Origin: Chloroflexi bacterium UBA4736
GTDB lineage: Bacteria > Chloroflexota > Dormibacteria > Dormibacterales > Dormibacteraceae
Assembly (NCBI GenBank): GCA_002404015.1
Contig: DHIW01000124.1
Coordinates: 1 to 64,000, forward strand
Reading direction: 5' to 3'
DNA length: 64,000 nt
The translations under genes were made by a program, and so were the position numbers. The first letter of the stretch is position 1, and the number at the start of each line of letters is the position of its first letter. The notes under the pieces were generated by a model. That model did not search any database. It had not been told where the DNA came from and was given only the letters and a program-made list of their open reading frames with translations. Positions 7,257 to 16,159 of the stretch are shown here, piece by piece.

Positions 7257-9560
7257 TCAGCGGATGACGACCGCCATGTCCCCGTACACCCCGTAGACCG
7301 CCTCGAAGGTGGACTTGGCGACCCAGTACTGGTTGCGGTCGGGGTCGTTCACGAGGACGGCGTCGGGCCGCACCCCGACCACGGCGACCGTGTGCTCGAC
7401 CGGCCCCGCGTACGGAATCCAGGTCCCGTCGAAGGCCAGGTAATCGTGGCGGCCCGGAGTCGACCAGGTGAAAGTGATCCAGGCGATGACAGGGTGGCCG
7501 TCCATGACCGACTGGTAGACCGTGGCGGGTGAGACTCCGCTGCCGGCGGCGAGCACGCTGGCACCGTAGCTGCTCGCGACCCGTCCAATGGCCGGAGCGT
7601 AGGTACCGTAGCCGGTGTAGTTGTACTCGGCCCCGTTGGGGTTGCCCACGAAATTCGTGAACGGATCGCCCCAGCGCAGGCCGTTGGCGTCCCAGTAGGC
7701 CGGCCGGCGGTCGATACCGAGGTCGTTCAGGATCTGCGACTGGGACTGGGGCAGGTTCTCGTGGTAGAGCACCATCTGCAGCGCCGCCGCCTCGCAGCTG
7801 AGCGCGTATTCCTGGTGAATCCAGGGGACGTCCTGGATCACGTTGCTCGTCGGGCAAGCGGGAAGGGTCGTGGTGGCCGGCTCAGAGGCCGGCCCGCTGC
7901 CGGCCGGATTTGTGGCAGCGACCTGGAAGGTGTAGGTCAGCCCGCACTGAAGCCCGGCCACGGTGGCCGCCGTGCTGGCTCCGCTCACTGGGACCTGCCG
8001 GGCGCCCGGCTGCACGATCACCGTGTAGCTGGTGATGGCGAGCCCAGACCCCGGGGCGGTCCAGCTCACGGATATCGCCGAGACAGAGCTGACTCCGAGG
8101 CTGGAGATCGTGGGAGCAGCGGGTGGGTTGCCGGGAGCCGGAGCCGCCGAGAACCAGCCCTCGACATCGGCCACGACGTCCGTCGTGCCGAGGTCGTTCC
8201 AGACCGTGACCCTGCCGTCGGGGCCGAGCTGGGCCGGCGTCATGTTGGCGACCGTCTGCCAGGGGGCGAAGTTGAGGTCGGAGGCGAGCGGCAGGTAGTC
8301 GTTGCTGGGATAGACGGTCAGTACGCTGCCGGTGGTCGGATTGGTGATGGTCGTGTTCAGCACCGCCGCGCCGGCACCGGAGGGGATGCCCGCGATTCCG
8401 CCAATCTGGGCTCCGAGCGTCGATCCGGGCCCCAGCGGGCGGGCGGCCCCGGTGCCGTTGCGCGTGTCGAGGGCGCGATGAGGCGCCACCCCCGTGTAGA
8501 GGCCGCCGGCGGCCGTGGGATCGCTGCCGTCCGTGTACCAGCCGTCCACGTCTGCCACCACATCGACCTGGCCCAGCCTGTTGTAGATCCAGATCTCGCC
8601 CGCGTTCAGCCGCACGACGACCCGGTTGGGGACATTGTTGCCGGGCGGGAAGTTGACCGTGGAGGCAACCGGCGGCGAGCCACCTCTGGGGTAGGCGGTC
8701 AGGTAGCTGCCCTGGGTGCCGTTGACGGCGGTGAGGTTCAGCGCCACCGCTGAGATCCCAGCGGCCGGCAGGCCGCCGCGCCCGGCCACGCTCACGGCGA
8801 GCACGCCGCCCGGGCCGAGCTGACCGGAAGCCCCCTCACCTGTGCGGGTATCCAGGATCCGGGCCGGCGAGATCGGCCGGTAAAGACCAGCGCCCGCCGG
8901 GGCAGAGCCGTAGTAGCCTTCGACGTCGAAAATGACGTCAGTCGCGCCGTTGGCCTGGTATACGAGCACGCCGCCACCGGTACCAAGGTTCACTGTGACC
9001 ACGTTGGCGATCGTCTGGCCGGCGAAGAAGTTGATGGTGGACGCGTCAGGCAGCGCCCCGCCTGCCGGGTAGACGGTCAGCAGGCTCTGGGCGGTCGGGC
9101 CGGTCACGGTTACGTTCAACACGACGGCCGCCGCCCCTGAGGCTGGGACGGCCGCGGTGCCGGCGACCTGGACCGGGTAGATCCCGCCCGGACCGAAAGG
9201 ACGCGAGTAGCCGCCCAGTCCGATTCGGGTGTCCAGAATCCTGGTTGGCGAGATCGGGACGTACTGGGCGGGAAAGCCGGCAGCTGCGGCGGCCGCTCGG
9301 CGGGACGACGTACTCTGGCCGGCTGCGCGCGGCGGTGGCGGTGGGCTGGACGGCGCCAAGGCCGTCGGCGTGGCCTTGGCGGCAGGTGTGGGCGAGGCGG
9401 CCGGCGTGGTCGAGGTTTCGGGCAGGGGCTTGTTGGTTGCCGAGGCGGAAGGCGAGGGAGAGGGGGCGGCAGGGGCCGCCGCTGCCGGCGCGGCGCCGAT
9501 ACCGGCGATCACGATTGACAACGCGGCGATCACAATTCGCACCTCGGCCACTAGTAACAC
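7257..9560 (-). CDS. Secreted C39-like cysteine peptidase with RxLDTR triplet and FnIII domain
   Basis: 767 residues. Signal peptide (about 1-29, cleavage near APAAAA), a low-complexity Ser/Thr/Pro/Ala linker, three tandem RxLDTR modules (about 99-471), one fibronectin III domain (about 476-570) and a C-terminal C39-like peptidase domain (about 572-767). Candidate catalytic residues are Cys589 in SCEAAA, His723 in VEHTVAVVG and an Asp near 739 in NDPD. Such domains cleave peptides or act as secreted/envelope proteases; the substrate is unknown. GTG at 9560 has AGGAG just upstream. Monocistronic-looking, on the strand opposite to the flanking sugar genes. Confidence 0.85.
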   Translation of the reverse strand: MLLVAEVRIVIAALSIVIAGIGAAPAAAAPAAPSPSPSASATNKPLPETSTTPAASPTPAAKATPTALAPSSPPPPPRAAGQSTSSRRAAAAAAGFPAQYVPISPTRILDTRIGLGGYSRPFGPGGIYPVQVAGTAAVPASGAAAVVLNVTVTGPTAQSLLTVYPAGGALPDASTINFFAGQTIANVVTVNLGTGGGVLVYQANGATDVIFDVEGYYGSAPAGAGLYRPISPARILDTRTGEGASGQLGPGGVLAVSVAGRGGLPAAGISAVALNLTAVNGTQGSYLTAYPRGGSPPVASTVNFPPGNNVPNRVVVRLNAGEIWIYNRLGQVDVVADVDGWYTDGSDPTAAGGLYTGVAPHRALDTRNGTGAARPLGPGSTLGAQIGGIAGIPSGAGAAVLNTTITNPTTGSVLTVYPSNDYLPLASDLNFAPWQTVANMTPAQLGPDGRVTVWNDLGTTDVVADVEGWFSAAPAPGNPPAAPTISSLGVSSVSAISVSWTAPGSGLAITSYTVIVQPGARQVPVSGASTAATVAGLQCGLTYTFQVAATNPAGSGPASEPATTTLPACPTSNVIQDVPWIHQEYALSCEAAALQMVLYHENLPQSQSQILNDLGIDRRPAYWDANGLRWGDPFTNFVGNPNGAEYNYTGYGTYAPAIGRVASSYGASVLAAGSGVSPATVYQSVMDGHPVIAWITFTWSTPGRHDYLAFDGTWIPYAGPVEHTVAVVGVRPDAVLVNDPDRNQYWVAKSTFEAVYGVYGDMAVVIR
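8147..9264 (-). repeat. Triplet of RxLDTR modules in the C39-like peptidase
   Basis: Three consecutive units of about 120-125 residues. They begin at RILDTRIGLGG, RILDTRTGEG and RALDTRNGTG and end at DVEGYYG, DVDGWYT and DVEGWFS. Each contains a VLN/ALN-T strand, an (A/V)ST(I/V)NF or SDLNF strand and a V-D-V-E/D-G-W/Y-F/Y terminus. Here the triplet is N-terminal to the catalytic domain. Confidence 0.9.
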
Positions 9561-9624
9561 ACCTCTCCTAGGGAGTACAACGCCGGGGCCCTCGGATTCC
9601 CCCAGGCGCCCGGGCTGGGCCCCC

Positions 9625-10473
9625 TCAGCGCCGGCGCCGAGCCAGTCGGTATGCCCGAACTAGAGAGGGGCCCAGTGGCGTCGCCCGCAGAATCTCCTTG
9701 AGGTTTCGGTTCAACGGCTGTCCGGGCTGCCAGCGAGCGCGCAGCTTCTGCATGCGGCCGGGCCGCTTGCCGATGAGCAGGATCAGCTCGTCATGGCCCA
9801 TGGGCACTGTGTCGACCCAGTCCAGGACCTCGAACTGCAGGCCTTCGGCAGCGCAGGCGCGGCGGAAGAACTCCAGGAACGTGGCGGCGTGCCAGCAGTG
9901 GAAATGGATGCTGTAGTCCATCTCGGTGAGGAACTGGACTCGCTTCTCCCGGTCTCCGGGCGGACCGGGCCGGGCGACTCCCTCCACGCCCTTCTCCTCG
10001 ACGTTTTCCACCCAGTCCTCGTAGTGGGCACGCCGGTTGGCGGCGACCGCTGCCCGGCCACCGCTGTGCTCGGAGAGGATGTGCTCGGCCGTCGTGAGCG
10101 TGCGGTAGCGGTCGAAGGTGACCCGCGCGTCGGGCACGCACATGAACAGGAGGCCTCGCGGCCGGAGCACTCGGTGGAACTCCTTGAGGCCCCTGACGGG
10201 GTCCTCCAGGTGTTCGATCAAGTGGTTGGCGATCACGAAGTCCAGCGAAGCGTCGGGGAAGGCCGAGAGGTCCTCGGCGCTGCCCAGGACCTCCACGGGG
10301 GCCAGGTCCTCGGCGGCCAGCTCTTTGTAGTGCGCGCGCAGCTCGTCGAGGGGCAGGCGATCGACATAGGTGACCCTGGCCGATCGGGTCACCTCGAGCG
10401 GCCGGTGGAGGGCGCCGATCTCGATGCCCTCGCCGCGCAGCATGGAGGCGGGGCGCCTGCGATATACGGTCAA
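9625..10473 (-). CDS. Class I SAM-dependent methyltransferase
   Basis: 282 residues. The SAM-binding region begins GIEIGALHRPLEV and continues with an acidic loop (YVDRLPLDELRAHY) and FVIANHLIEHLEDPVRGL, the motif II/III area of Methyltransf_11-type enzymes. This N-terminal pattern is common in methyltransferases of surface-glycan clusters. TTG start at 10473 has GGAG five bases upstream; the ATG at 10443 is an alternative ten codons in. It is divergent from rmlA across a 77-bp promoter region. Likely methylates a sugar, but the acceptor is not known. Confidence 0.8.
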   Translation of the reverse strand: MTVYRRRPASMLRGEGIEIGALHRPLEVTRSARVTYVDRLPLDELRAHYKELAAEDLAPVEVLGSAEDLSAFPDASLDFVIANHLIEHLEDPVRGLKEFHRVLRPRGLLFMCVPDARVTFDRYRTLTTAEHILSEHSGGRAAVAANRRAHYEDWVENVEEKGVEGVARPGPPGDREKRVQFLTEMDYSIHFHCWHAATFLEFFRRACAAEGLQFEVLDWVDTVPMGHDELILLIGKRPGRMQKLRARWQPGQPLNRNLKEILRATPLGPSLVRAYRLARRRR

Positions 10474-10536
10474 CTCGTCTCCGATCGTAGGCGAAGCGGC
10501 GCTGGTCGCGGACCAAGGCGGGCCTAGGGAACTCGG

Positions 10537-10542
10537 TAGAAT
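10537..10542 (+). promoter_or_regulatory. Candidate -10 box for rmlCAB-type operon
   Basis: TAGAAT ends 8 bases before the TTG start of rmlA, within GGTAGAATC, a 9-mer found again before the ABC exporter at 22417-22425. No Shine-Dalgarno precedes rmlA, so a leaderless message is plausible. Confidence 0.45.
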
Positions 10543-10550
10543 CCCACGAG

Positions 10551-11294
10551 TTGAAAGGCGTGATCCTGGCCGGTGGCACGGGCAGCCGGCTCCATCCGCT
10601 GACGCGGATCACCAATAAGCACCTGCTCCCGATCTTCGATCGTCCGATGATCAGCTACGCCATCGAAGCCCTGGTGCGGGCAGGTCTGCCCGAGCTGATG
10701 CTGGTCACCGGCGGGATACACGCCGGTGAGTTCTTTCGGCTCCTCGGCAACGGCCACGAGTACGGCGTCGATCGCCTGCTCTACGCGTATCAGGAGAAGC
10801 CGGGCGGCATCGCCGAGGCGCTCGGGCTGGCCCAGCGCTTCGTGGGCGGCGACAAGGTGGTCGTGATGCTTGCCGACAACGTGTTCGAACGCTCGCTCGG
10901 CCCTGTGGTGTCAGCCTTCCGCGGTCAGAAGGCGGGCGCGCGCATCCTGCTCTCCCGAGTCGAGGAGGCTTCCCACCTCCGTCACCTGGGCGTCGCCGAG
11001 CTTCGGGACGGCAAGCGCCTGGCCGGGATCGTAGAGAAGCCGGAGGATCCTCCCAGCGCCCTGGCCGTGACCGGCGTCTACCTCTATGACGCTACGGTCT
11101 GGGACGTGCTCCCCCACCTGCAGCCGTCAGGCCGCGGCGAGCTCGAGATCACGGACGTGAACAACCACTTCATCCGCGAGGGCACCATGGAGTACGACGT
11201 GATCGAGGGCTTCTGGGGCGATGCCGGAGAATCGATCGAGGCCTACTACGCGGTCAACGATTTCGTGCGCGCCCACGGCGCCAACAAAGATTGA
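10551..11294 (+). CDS. rmlA: Glucose-1-phosphate thymidylyltransferase
   Basis: 247 residues; starts MKGVILAGGTGSRLHPLT, the nucleotidyltransferase signature, with IFDRPMISYAIEALVRAG and the later EKPEDPPS and GRGELEITDVN segments typical of RmlA. It makes dTDP-glucose from dTTP and glucose-1-phosphate. It is the short form (247 versus about 290 residues), as in archaeal-like and some Gram-positive RmlA homologues that lack the C-terminal allosteric extension. TTG start; overlaps the epimerase gene as TTGA. First gene of an rmlA-rmlC-like-rmlB operon. Confidence 0.93.
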   Translation: MKGVILAGGTGSRLHPLTRITNKHLLPIFDRPMISYAIEALVRAGLPELMLVTGGIHAGEFFRLLGNGHEYGVDRLLYAYQEKPGGIAEALGLAQRFVGGDKVVVMLADNVFERSLGPVVSAFRGQKAGARILLSRVEEASHLRHLGVAELRDGKRLAGIVEKPEDPPSALAVTGVYLYDATVWDVLPHLQPSGRGELEITDVNNHFIREGTMEYDVIEGFWGDAGESIEAYYAVNDFVRAHGANKD

Positions 11295-11755
11295 GTGTGG
11301 CAGAGCAGATCGAAGGCGTAGAGATCAAGTCGCTTGTGACCCACAGCGACGAGCGGGGATTCTTCAGGGAGGTCATCAGGGAGACTGACGACTTCTTCGG
11401 CCACTTCGGGCAGTGGAGCCACTCTCTCATGTATCCAGGCACCGCCAAGGCCTGGCACATCCACCAGCGCCAGACCGACTGGTGGTACTGCATTGGGGCG
11501 CTCAAGGTGGCCCTGCACGATCTGCGGGAGGGCTCGCCCACCAGGGGCCGAACGATGGAGTTCTTTATGGGCGACCGCTACGGCCCTAGCTGCGTCAAGA
11601 TCCCGCCGGGCGTCGCGCACGGCGCCCGGGCCCTTGAGTTGACGCACCTCCTTTACGTGACGTCCGGTGTCTACAACCCGGAAGACGAGGGCCGGATCCC
11701 CCACGACGACCCAGCCATCGGTTACGACTGGACCGCCTTTCCGGACATCAAGTGA
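11291..11755 (+). CDS. dTDP-4-dehydrorhamnose 3,5-epimerase-like cupin
   Basis: 154 residues, RmlC family fold: DERGFFREV near the N-terminus, the substrate-binding AWHIHQRQTDWW stretch (replacing the usual GLHYQ), KIPPGVAHGA, and the tail DPAIGYDW. It would epimerise a dTDP-4-keto sugar at C3 and/or C5. It is shorter than classical RmlC (about 180), and the altered active-site strand suggests a variant product. No rmlD is seen in the window, so the final sugar may not be rhamnose. TTG start overlaps rmlA (TTGA) and its stop overlaps rmlB (GTGA). Confidence 0.8.
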   Translation: MSVAEQIEGVEIKSLVTHSDERGFFREVIRETDDFFGHFGQWSHSLMYPGTAKAWHIHQRQTDWWYCIGALKVALHDLREGSPTRGRTMEFFMGDRYGPSCVKIPPGVAHGARALELTHLLYVTSGVYNPEDEGRIPHDDPAIGYDWTAFPDIK

Positions 11756-12780
11756 GCCGCCGCTTCAGGAGGCTGCTCGTGGCGGGCGCGGCCGGCTTCA
11801 TCGGCTCCAACTTCGTGCGCCTTCTGCGTCGAGAGCGCCCAGAGACCGAGATCTGGGTCCTCGACAAGCTGACCTATGCCGGCAACCTGGCGAACCTGGC
11901 GGAGTTCGAGGGCAGCGCCGGCTACCGATTCGTGCGGGGCGACATCTGCGACGGCGAGATGGTGAACGACCTGGCCGGCCAGGTCGACGCGATAGTCAAC
12001 TTTGCGGCCGAGACCCACGTCGACCGCTCGCTCATGGACCCCTTCGCGTTCGTGAACACCGATGTCCTGGGCACCGCGGTGCTCTGTGAGGCGGCGCGCA
12101 GCCACGGCCACAAGGCCTTCCTGCTGGTCAGCACCGACGAGGTTTACGGCGACGTCTCCGACGGCCGATCGAGCGAGGCGGATGCGCTCCGTCCTCGCAG
12201 CCCGTACTCGGCCAGCAAGGCGGGCGGGGAGATGCTGGCGAGTGCCTACGCGATCAGCCACGGGCTGCCGCTGCTGGTCACCCGAGGCTCCAACAACTAC
12301 GGTCCCCACCAGTACCCGGAGAAAATCATCCCGCTCCACATCACGAACGCCATCGACGACCGGCCGCTGCCGCTCTACAACGACGGCACCGCCGTCCGCG
12401 ACTACATCTACGTCGAGGACCACTGCCGGGCGATTGACCTGGTGCTACACGAGGCTCCTGCAGGCGAGGTCTACAACGTCGGCACCGGCCTGGAGACCAG
12501 CGGCAACGAGGTGGCGCGCGCTGTGCTCGAGCTGCTCGGAAAATCGGAGTCCCTGATCAAATATGTCCGCGACCGCCCTGGCCACGATTACCGCTATGCC
12601 CTGGACATCGCGAAGATCCGAGAGCTGGGCTGGCAGCCGGCCGTCTCCCTCCAGGACGGGCTGGAGAGGACAGTGCGCTGGTACCGCGAGAACGAGGCCT
12701 GGTGGCGGCCTCTCAAGTCAGGGGCTTACTGGGAGTACTACAGCCGTAACTACCGGCCGCTGGAGCAGACCGAGACGTAG
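11752..12780 (+). CDS. rmlB: dTDP-glucose 4,6-dehydratase
   Basis: 342 residues, extended short-chain dehydrogenase: Rossmann GAAGFIGSNFVRLL at the N-terminus, NFAAETHVDRS, STDEVYGD, and the catalytic YSASKAGGEML with Tyr/Lys, then RGSNNYGPHQYPEKIIP, all classic RmlB segments. It converts dTDP-glucose to dTDP-4-keto-6-deoxyglucose. GTG start overlaps the preceding epimerase stop. The 3' end overlaps a convergent membrane-protein gene by 31 bases. Confidence 0.95.
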   Translation: MSRRFRRLLVAGAAGFIGSNFVRLLRRERPETEIWVLDKLTYAGNLANLAEFEGSAGYRFVRGDICDGEMVNDLAGQVDAIVNFAAETHVDRSLMDPFAFVNTDVLGTAVLCEAARSHGHKAFLLVSTDEVYGDVSDGRSSEADALRPRSPYSASKAGGEMLASAYAISHGLPLLVTRGSNNYGPHQYPEKIIPLHITNAIDDRPLPLYNDGTAVRDYIYVEDHCRAIDLVLHEAPAGEVYNVGTGLETSGNEVARAVLELLGKSESLIKYVRDRPGHDYRYALDIAKIRELGWQPAVSLQDGLERTVRWYRENEAWWRPLKSGAYWEYYSRNYRPLEQTET

Positions 12781-14417
12781 GGCGGACCCACCAGGCGGCC
12801 CTGCCAGGTGACCTGGCCTCCGGCGTCCGGCAGGTGGATCGCCGACTGCCCCGGTGGCAGCAGGAGCGTGGCGGTGGGCGAGCCTTCCGGCCCGGCCGCC
12901 GACCACAGGTACACGAGGAGCGGCGCCGAGTTCACCTCGCTGCTGACCCCGATCGTGCCGCCCGACGGCACGCTGAGGTCGACGTAACCGGCCGTCGGGT
13001 CGATCGGCAGGCAGCGGCCGCGATCCGTTGCCGCAGTTGCCGCAGCCGCCGGCTCGACCCGGATCGCCTTCGCGAAGAGGGCCAGCAGGACCTGGTCAAA
13101 GACCACGGGCTGGCGGGCACGGATGTCCGCCAGGCCGGCGGAGGGAACGGCCGAGCCGACCCGCCTGACTCCGTCGTAGTAGCGCCCGGCGCTGACGTCG
13201 GGCATCCGAGAGGGGATGAAGAGCGCCTGGAGGTCGAGGTCCGGTGCGCCCTGCAGGTCGGCGGTCTCCTGCATCGCCGCCACTTGCTGGGCTGCCGCCA
13301 GGTCCCAGGCCACGACCTGAGAGTTGAAAAACCGGAGGCTGTTGCCCAGCCCGAGCACGACCACCAGCAGCACGGCGAGGGCCGGGATCCGACCCGCCGG
13401 GAGGTAGCGGACCGCCTGCCCCAGAAGGAGCAGCACGAAGACGGCTCCCACAAAGATGTAGCGAGAGGCGGCCGCTTGGTCGATTCCGAACTGGGCCCGC
13501 ACCAGGCCTGTGAAGGTGTACTGGGCGATCAGGGCGACAGCGGCCGCGATCAGCCGGCTGTCGCGGCCTCGGGCCAGGGCGAGGGCTGCGCCGGCGGCCG
13601 CCGCGAGGCCGGCCAGCGCGGCCGCCGACCAGGCCGGTGAAAGGCCGAGGAGGCCCGCGGCAGCGCTGCCTGCACCGTGGGGCACGTAGCCGGCGAGCGG
13701 GAGCAGGCCCTGGATCGTGATCCGGTCGTGCGTGGTCCCGTCACGACCGAACCGGAGGTACCAGGCGGCATAGACGAGGACCGGCGCGATGAGCACCACG
13801 AGGTATCTCCGCCGCTTGCTGTCAAGGCCCAGCTCGACCAGGACGAGGAGGAGGAAGAACAGGGCGATCCCCGAGAACAGCAGCGATCCCACCAGGACGC
13901 CTGACGCCAGAAGCAGGCGAGACCGGCCGGGAACTGGGGTGTCCAGCAGGTAGATCGCCAGCAGGCCCATGGCGGTCGCGCCCACGAATCCCAGCTGGAA
14001 TGCCCAGAGGACGTCCTCCCAACCCCGCCCCAGGCCGAGGAGCAGGGCCGCGACCAGCAGGCCGACCAGGTCGCCGGCTCGCCTTCGGATGATCAGGAAG
14101 AGCAGGACGGCGCACGCGGCGTCGGCGACCAGGACCCCCGCTTCGTAGGGCACATAGCTGTGAACGCCGCCGGCCGCCTCGACCAGCTGGTAGTACAGCC
14201 GCGGCACCGTCGACCAGTGCTCGTTGTGCGGGCTCAGGTAATCGAGAGGCCGCCAGCGCGGAGATTCCAGGATGAAGTCCCACTCGTCCGAGAAGAACAT
14301 GAAGCGGCGCGCCCGGTACAGCATCACTGCCACGAAGACCGCCCCCATGAGCAGGGCGGCGGGGGCGGCGAGCGGCACCCGGACGTCCGCCAGCCGGCGC
14401 CGGGCAAGCCGGTTCAC
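12750..14417 (-). CDS. Polytopic membrane protein, probable GT-C-type glycosyltransferase
   Basis: About 555 residues from GTG 14417, which overlaps the upstream GT2 stop as GTGA; a longer GTG start at 14480 would overlap 67 bases. About ten hydrophobic helices (residues about 15-390) precede a soluble C-terminal domain of about 150 residues. After the first helix the motif FMFFSDEWDFI carries acidic residues at the position where GT-C enzymes place their catalytic Asp/Glu in the first extracytoplasmic loop. With the adjacent DPM1-like GT2 it could form a pair: GT2 makes a polyprenyl-phosphate sugar, GT-C uses it outside. This assignment is inference. Confidence 0.65.
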   Translation of the reverse strand: MNRLARRRLADVRVPLAAPAALLMGAVFVAVMLYRARRFMFFSDEWDFILESPRWRPLDYLSPHNEHWSTVPRLYYQLVEAAGGVHSYVPYEAGVLVADAACAVLLFLIIRRRAGDLVGLLVAALLLGLGRGWEDVLWAFQLGFVGATAMGLLAIYLLDTPVPGRSRLLLASGVLVGSLLFSGIALFFLLLVLVELGLDSKRRRYLVVLIAPVLVYAAWYLRFGRDGTTHDRITIQGLLPLAGYVPHGAGSAAAGLLGLSPAWSAAALAGLAAAAGAALALARGRDSRLIAAAVALIAQYTFTGLVRAQFGIDQAAASRYIFVGAVFVLLLLGQAVRYLPAGRIPALAVLLVVVLGLGNSLRFFNSQVVAWDLAAAQQVAAMQETADLQGAPDLDLQALFIPSRMPDVSAGRYYDGVRRVGSAVPSAGLADIRARQPVVFDQVLLALFAKAIRVEPAAAATAATDRGRCLPIDPTAGYVDLSVPSGGTIGVSSEVNSAPLLVYLWSAAGPEGSPTATLLLPPGQSAIHLPDAGGQVTWQGRLVGPPYVSVCSSGR

Positions 14418-15109
14418 CGCCGGCGTGCGAACCTGCCGGCCAGCCCGCGCCGGTACCAGCGCAGGTAGTGAGGAAGCCACTTTCGCAACTGGAAGCGGCT
14501 GGTTCCCGCTGTCCGGTCGCGCCAGGTGGTGGGCACCTCGGCCACCCTCATGCCGAGCAGGTGGGCCTTCACCGTCAGCTCGATCGCGAGCTCGAAGCCG
14601 GCTTCCGACTCGATCTCAACGCTGTCAAGGAGGCGCCGGCTGTAGAGCTTGAAGTTGTTCGTGGGATCGTGCGTGGGGATGCCTCCCAGCCAGTGCAGCG
14701 AGAGCCCGGCCAGGCGCGAGAGCGTCCGCTTCAACAGCGGCCCGCCCACCTGTTGGCCGCCCCTCATGTAGCGCGAGCCGGCCACCACGTCGGCGCCCTG
14801 GCCGGCCAGCACGTACATACGGTCGATGTCCGCGGGATCGTCGGAGAGATCGGCCATCACGACCAGCACGTGGGGGGCCTGCGCGGCCGCCAGGCCCGAC
14901 CGCAGCGCCTTCAACACACCGCGGCCCAGCTCGTTCTTGTGCAGCCGCACCGCCGGCAGCTCACCCTGCAGGTCTTGGACCACGGGCACCGTGGTGTCTT
15001 CGTCGAAGTCGTAAACGACCAGGATCTCGAGCGGCGAGACGCTTGTCGCCTCGGTGATCCCGCGCAGCGTCGCCCGGATGTTCTCCCCCTCGTTGTAGGC
15101 GGGGATCAC
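14414..15109 (-). CDS. GT2 glycosyltransferase, polyprenyl-phosphate mannosyl/glucosyltransferase-like
   Basis: 231 residues, GT-A fold: IPAYNEGENIRATL, then DFDEDTT, DLSDDPADIDRM (DxD-like metal site) and GSRYMRGG, matching DPM1-like enzymes that make dolichyl/polyprenyl-phosphate hexoses. No C-terminal membrane helices. The listed GTG start cuts into the first beta strand: in-frame codons upstream encode SAPALS before IVIPAYNE and contain no ATG/GTG/TTG/CTG back to an ATA that overlaps the previous TAA. The true start may therefore lie a few codons upstream and be non-canonical. Neighbour of a GT-C-like membrane protein. Confidence 0.8.
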   Translation of the reverse strand: MIPAYNEGENIRATLRGITEATSVSPLEILVVYDFDEDTTVPVVQDLQGELPAVRLHKNELGRGVLKALRSGLAAAQAPHVLVVMADLSDDPADIDRMYVLAGQGADVVAGSRYMRGGQQVGGPLLKRTLSRLAGLSLHWLGGIPTHDPTNNFKLYSRRLLDSVEIESEAGFELAIELTVKAHLLGMRVAEVPTTWRDRTAGTSRFQLRKWLPHYLRWYRRGLAGRFARRR

Positions 15110-15129
15110 GATCGAGAGCGCGGGAGCGC

Positions 15130-16152
15130 TTATATCCGGCCCGCCTCCAGCTCGCTGCGGATCCAGGGGATCACCTCGTCCAACATCTCCTCCAGGGTGG
15201 TCTTGGCCTCAAAGCCGAGCACCCGCTTGGCCTTGCTGACGTCAGGGACGCGTCTCTGGACGTCGTACTCGTAAGGCTTGTCGTGGACCAGTCGGAGCGG
15301 CTGGTCGGGGCCTTTGATCTTGCGCCAGATGACCTCCGCCAGACGGCGCACGCTTGTCGACTCCTCGGTCGAGATGTTGAAGTCCTCGTTGCGGGCCGCC
15401 TCGGCCTCCATGCAGATTCGGATCCCGTGCGCCAGGTCGGCCCCGTACGTGTAGTGGCGGACCTGGCTGCCGTCGCCCAGGATGTGCAGGGGATCCTGGC
15501 CCTTCAGGACCTTCTGGACCAGGTCCGGTACCACGTGGCTCATGGCCAGCTTCACGTTCCCGCTCATCACTGCGCTGTCGCGGAGAGCTCGGCGCTCGCC
15601 GATGCCGACGCAATTGAAGGGGCGCACGATCGTGGAGGGCAGCTGGTACTGCTCCCAGGCGCCCTTCGCGAAGTACTCGGACGCGAGCTTCTGGAAGCCA
15701 TAGGTGGAGAGCGGCGGCGGCGAGGTCAGCTGTGCCCCCTCCGGGGTCGGGAAGACGGCCGCCGACTCGAACACCATGCTGCTCGAGAGCACGGTGATCT
15801 TGTCGAGGTGGCCCTGCCGGGCGGCGGCGATGGCGGCGTCGAACGTGGCGGCCAGGATTCGCTCGTTCTCGGCCATGAGGTCGTAGGCGAACTCGTGGAA
15901 GTAGCTGATGCCTCCGATCATTGCCGCGCCGGCCACCACCTGGTCGCACTCCTGGGCCAGCTGGGTGAGCAGCCGCACGTCCTTGGCATCACCCTGCACC
16001 AGGCGGTAGCAGGCGTGGGAGTCGTAGCTCTTCGCCACCGGACCGTACTTGCTGAAGTTGTCGACGCCGATCACTTCGTGGCCCGCCTCGAGCAGCTCGG
16101 GCACCAGGTAGCCGCAGATGAAGCCGGCCGCCCCCGTGACGAGCACCTTCAC
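15130..16152 (-). CDS. NAD-dependent sugar epimerase/dehydratase
   Basis: 340 residues. Rossmann motif VLVTGAAGFICGYL with an unusual Cys in GFIxG, the active-site region LSSSMVFES and catalytic STYGFQKLASE (Tyr, Lys), then RPFNCVGIGE. It belongs to the extended SDR family acting on nucleotide sugars, probably 4-epimerisation or dehydration; the exact substrate is unclear. GTG at 16152 chosen because GAGG lies five bases upstream and it begins the Rossmann strand; the in-frame GTG/ATG further upstream overlap the dehydrogenase gene. Downstream of a nucleotide-sugar dehydrogenase by 7 bases. Confidence 0.85.
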   Translation of the reverse strand: MKVLVTGAAGFICGYLVPELLEAGHEVIGVDNFSKYGPVAKSYDSHACYRLVQGDAKDVRLLTQLAQECDQVVAGAAMIGGISYFHEFAYDLMAENERILAATFDAAIAAARQGHLDKITVLSSSMVFESAAVFPTPEGAQLTSPPPLSTYGFQKLASEYFAKGAWEQYQLPSTIVRPFNCVGIGERRALRDSAVMSGNVKLAMSHVVPDLVQKVLKGQDPLHILGDGSQVRHYTYGADLAHGIRICMEAEAARNEDFNISTEESTSVRRLAEVIWRKIKGPDQPLRLVHDKPYEYDVQRRVPDVSKAKRVLGFEAKTTLEEMLDEVIPWIRSELEAGRI

Positions 16153-16159
16153 TGGCGCC

